Of a DNA stretch of 64,000 bases, positions 62,703-64,000 are shown in pieces. Position 1 is the first letter of the stretch; each line of letters starts with the position of its first letter. A model generated the notes under the pieces. The model was not told the DNA's origin. It did no database searches and saw nothing but the letters and a program-made list of their open reading frames with translations. The stretch is from Acidimicrobiales bacterium (lineage in GTDB: Bacteria > Actinomycetota > Acidimicrobiia > Acidimicrobiales > Poriferisodalaceae). The translations under genes were made by a program, and so were the position numbers. The stretch lies in NCBI GenBank assembly GCA_030743005.1, contig JASLTG010000010.1:36799-100798 (forward strand). Reading direction: 5' to 3'.

Positions 62703-64000
62703 TCAGGTCCATGCGATCCTTGCCCAAGACAACGTTGAGCAGTAGTAGACATCCCGATTGTCGCCTGCTGAGAGGAACATGCCGTTGGCGAGGCGTGACT
62801 GTGTGTGTACTCGGCTTAGTAGTTGGCCGGTCTTGATATCGACGACGACTAGGTCGTCGGTCTGGTCAGCCGTGAAATCGTTTATCACTAACTCCCCAGA
62901 GTCAGGGAATACCACTGGTTGCATAGATGGCCTGACGTCTAAGTGCCAGACAGGGGCAAGGTCTCCAGTGGTGGAAATGCCCGCAAGGCCGCCGTTGATT
63001 GAGTCCCAAGCAATTGCGATATCAAACTCGGGCACATTGACCGGGGGAGCAATGATGCCGCCGCCGGGCGTTCCGAAAGGCTCCACAGTGTCTACCAGCC
63101 CTGTTGTTTGATCTACTCGCAACAACCGCTGAGCGCCCTTCCATGGAGCGGGTCGCTGCCAAGACAAAAGGTTGCCTGCTGGTTCATCGAAACGGCCGTT
63201 CGGGAGCCTGGTGTGAATTGCCCTGACTCCTTCAATGTCTCCACAGTCCATGAGCCACAGCTTTCCGTCGGAGATGCATGAGTCCCAGGCAAGCCCCCAC
63301 TCAGAACGCGTTGTTCTGTAACGACACTTCCAGTCGCTGACTTCTGGTCGGCCTTGAGTCACATCGATCTTCCAGAGATGCTCTGTTCCTGGCACAAAAA
63401 TAGAGTCGATTCCATTGTGAGCGTCAGCGGCGATTCGCCCCATGGACCCTTCTGGTAGGACCAAGGTGTCGATTATTTCCAAGCCAGCGGGCTCTACAAA
63501 GGTGAGGGTGGTTCCGCCTTGCCCTTCTAAACGCAAATCCTTTGTTACCAGAGTTCCGTCCGATAGAGACAGTAAGCCGTTGTGTGCGCGATCAACGGGA
63601 AGTTCGAGTTCGTTAAGGACGGATAGATCGTGTGGATCGAGCCGATGAACGAAAGAGCCGTTGACGGAGATGATTGACCCATCAGCGTGGGCCAAGATTG
63701 CTCCACACCAGACATGGTCTCCGCATGGGAGTCGCGGCGAGCTAGCCAGAGTTTCGAGTGAGATTGGGTCGAAGCGACTAACCCAACCAAATGGAGGAGG
63801 CCCTGCAAACGCAGGCATCGTGCCTCCGAGGTACCATTCGCTTGGATCGCGGCGAACGGCCATAACGTTCCAACGGTCGTTGCGAATTAGGGTGACCTCG
63901 GCGCTGCTGTCTGCAGCGTCTAAGCGGCCGCCTTTGGCTTTCTGACGTCGATTGCCACCACATTCAACGGGCCAAGGCGAATTCCAATACCCGCCGCCAG
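62703..64000 (-). CDS. Large beta-rich protein, 5' end outside window
   Basis: The reverse strand is open from 62703 to the right edge (at least 432 codons). ATG 63863 could start a 386-residue protein, but the frame continues upstream without stop and reads like coding sequence (YWNSPWPVECGGNRRQKAKGG), so the true start probably lies outside. Repeated motifs such as GAILAHADGSIISVNGS, NGLLSLSDGTLVT and VFPDSGELVINDFT suggest a beta-propeller like SMP-30 or NHL-type proteins. No signal peptide can be judged. Role unknown; it shares the strand with the monooxygenase, 53 bases before its start. Confidence 0.7.
   Translation of the reverse strand, partial: GGGYWNSPWPVECGGNRRQKAKGGRLDAADSSAEVTLIRNDRWNVMAVRRDPSEWYLGGTMPAFAGPPPFGWVSRFDPISLETLASSPRLPCGDHVWCGAILAHADGSIISVNGSFVHRLDPHDLSVLNELELPVDRAHNGLLSLSDGTLVTKDLRLEGQGGTTLTFVEPAGLEIIDTLVLPEGSMGRIAADAHNGIDSIFVPGTEHLWKIDVTQGRPEVSDWKCRYRTTRSEWGLAWDSCISDGKLWLMDCGDIEGVRAIHTRLPNGRFDEPAGNLLSWQRPAPWKGAQRLLRVDQTTGLVDTVEPFGTPGGGIIAPPVNVPEFDIAIAWDSINGGLAGISTTGDLAPVWHLDVRPSMQPVVFPDSGELVINDFTADQTDDLVVVDIKTGQLLSRVHTQSRLANGMFLSAGDNRDVYYCSTLSWARIAWT

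Noticed and set aside
1..64000. CRISPR arrays, insertion sequences, attachment sites, rRNA
   Set aside because: None were seen: no regularly spaced repeats, transposase or integrase genes, or rRNA-like sequence in the window.

Overview
The window looks like a chromosomal segment of an actinobacterium, most likely an uncultivated (probably marine) member of the class Acidimicrobiia. Base composition is near 50% GC by eye. The evidence is a mycothiol synthase gene (mshD), a mycothiol-dependent formaldehyde dehydrogenase (mscR-like), an ANTAR response regulator of the PdtaR type, an actinobacterial RapZ with Arg in its P-loop, and a gene order (pdtaR - polA - rpsA - coaE - uvrB - uvrA, and uvrC - rapZ - gap - pgk - tpiA - secG) that matches the actinobacterial core backbone known from Mycobacterium. 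The class assignment is inference. No insertion sequence, phage gene, CRISPR array or rRNA was seen. Two tRNA genes, both tRNA-Leu, are present.

Layout. 1-3.4 kb: the 5' end of rlmN, a VIT-type metal transporter, mshD, nth, a CitE-like lyase and a small helical protein. 3.5-8.6 kb: a compact histidine operon hisD-C-B-H-A-F with mostly 4-nt ATGA overlaps. 8.6-11.7 kb: an acyl-CoA ligase, small DUF1330 and DCC proteins and a hydrolase. 11.7-18.9 kb: an orphan groES followed by a fused trpEG, a YgfZ-like folate protein, a small monooxygenase-like protein, trpC, trpF, trpB and trpA. 18.9-21.6 kb: HIT-like protein, cytochrome c, peroxiredoxin, fabZ-like dehydratase, azlC-azlD. 21.6-25.9 kb (minus strand): fabD-fabH-fabG-acpP-fabF, in which FabD carries an extra C-terminal biotinyl/lipoyl-like domain. 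26.1-37.1 kb: tRNA-Leu(CAA), reductases and methyltransferases, pdtaR, polA, rpsA, coaE, a DMT transporter, an SDR and an acidic zinc-ribbon protein. 37.3-51.8 kb: uvrB, mscR, uvrA, uvrC, rapZ, gap, pgk, tpiA, a thioredoxin-fusion protein of unknown role, secG. 51.9-64 kb: tRNA-Leu(AAG) and then an accessory catabolic region with Zn-alcohol dehydrogenase, Rieske dioxygenase alpha/beta subunits, an F420/FMN split-barrel protein, a metallo-beta-lactamase-fold hydrolase, a sulfatase overlapping an MttB-family methyltransferase, a Baeyer-Villiger-type flavin monooxygenase, and a protein running off the right edge.

How the parts work together. The left three quarters is a core of biosynthesis (His, Trp, fatty acids), DNA repair (Nth, PolA, UvrABC) and central glycolysis. 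The right quarter looks like substrate-scavenging metabolism: desulfation, quaternary-amine demethylation or related C1 transfer, ring dihydroxylation, alcohol oxidation and Baeyer-Villiger oxidation. The most distinctive points are the FabD fusion, the trpEG fusion downstream of groES, the coexistence of hisA and trpF, the absence of yvcK and whiA between rapZ and gap, the thioredoxin-fusion protein beside secG, the A34-type tRNA-Leu, and the translationally overlapped sulfatase-MttB pair. I see no self-evidently new defence or mobile system here.
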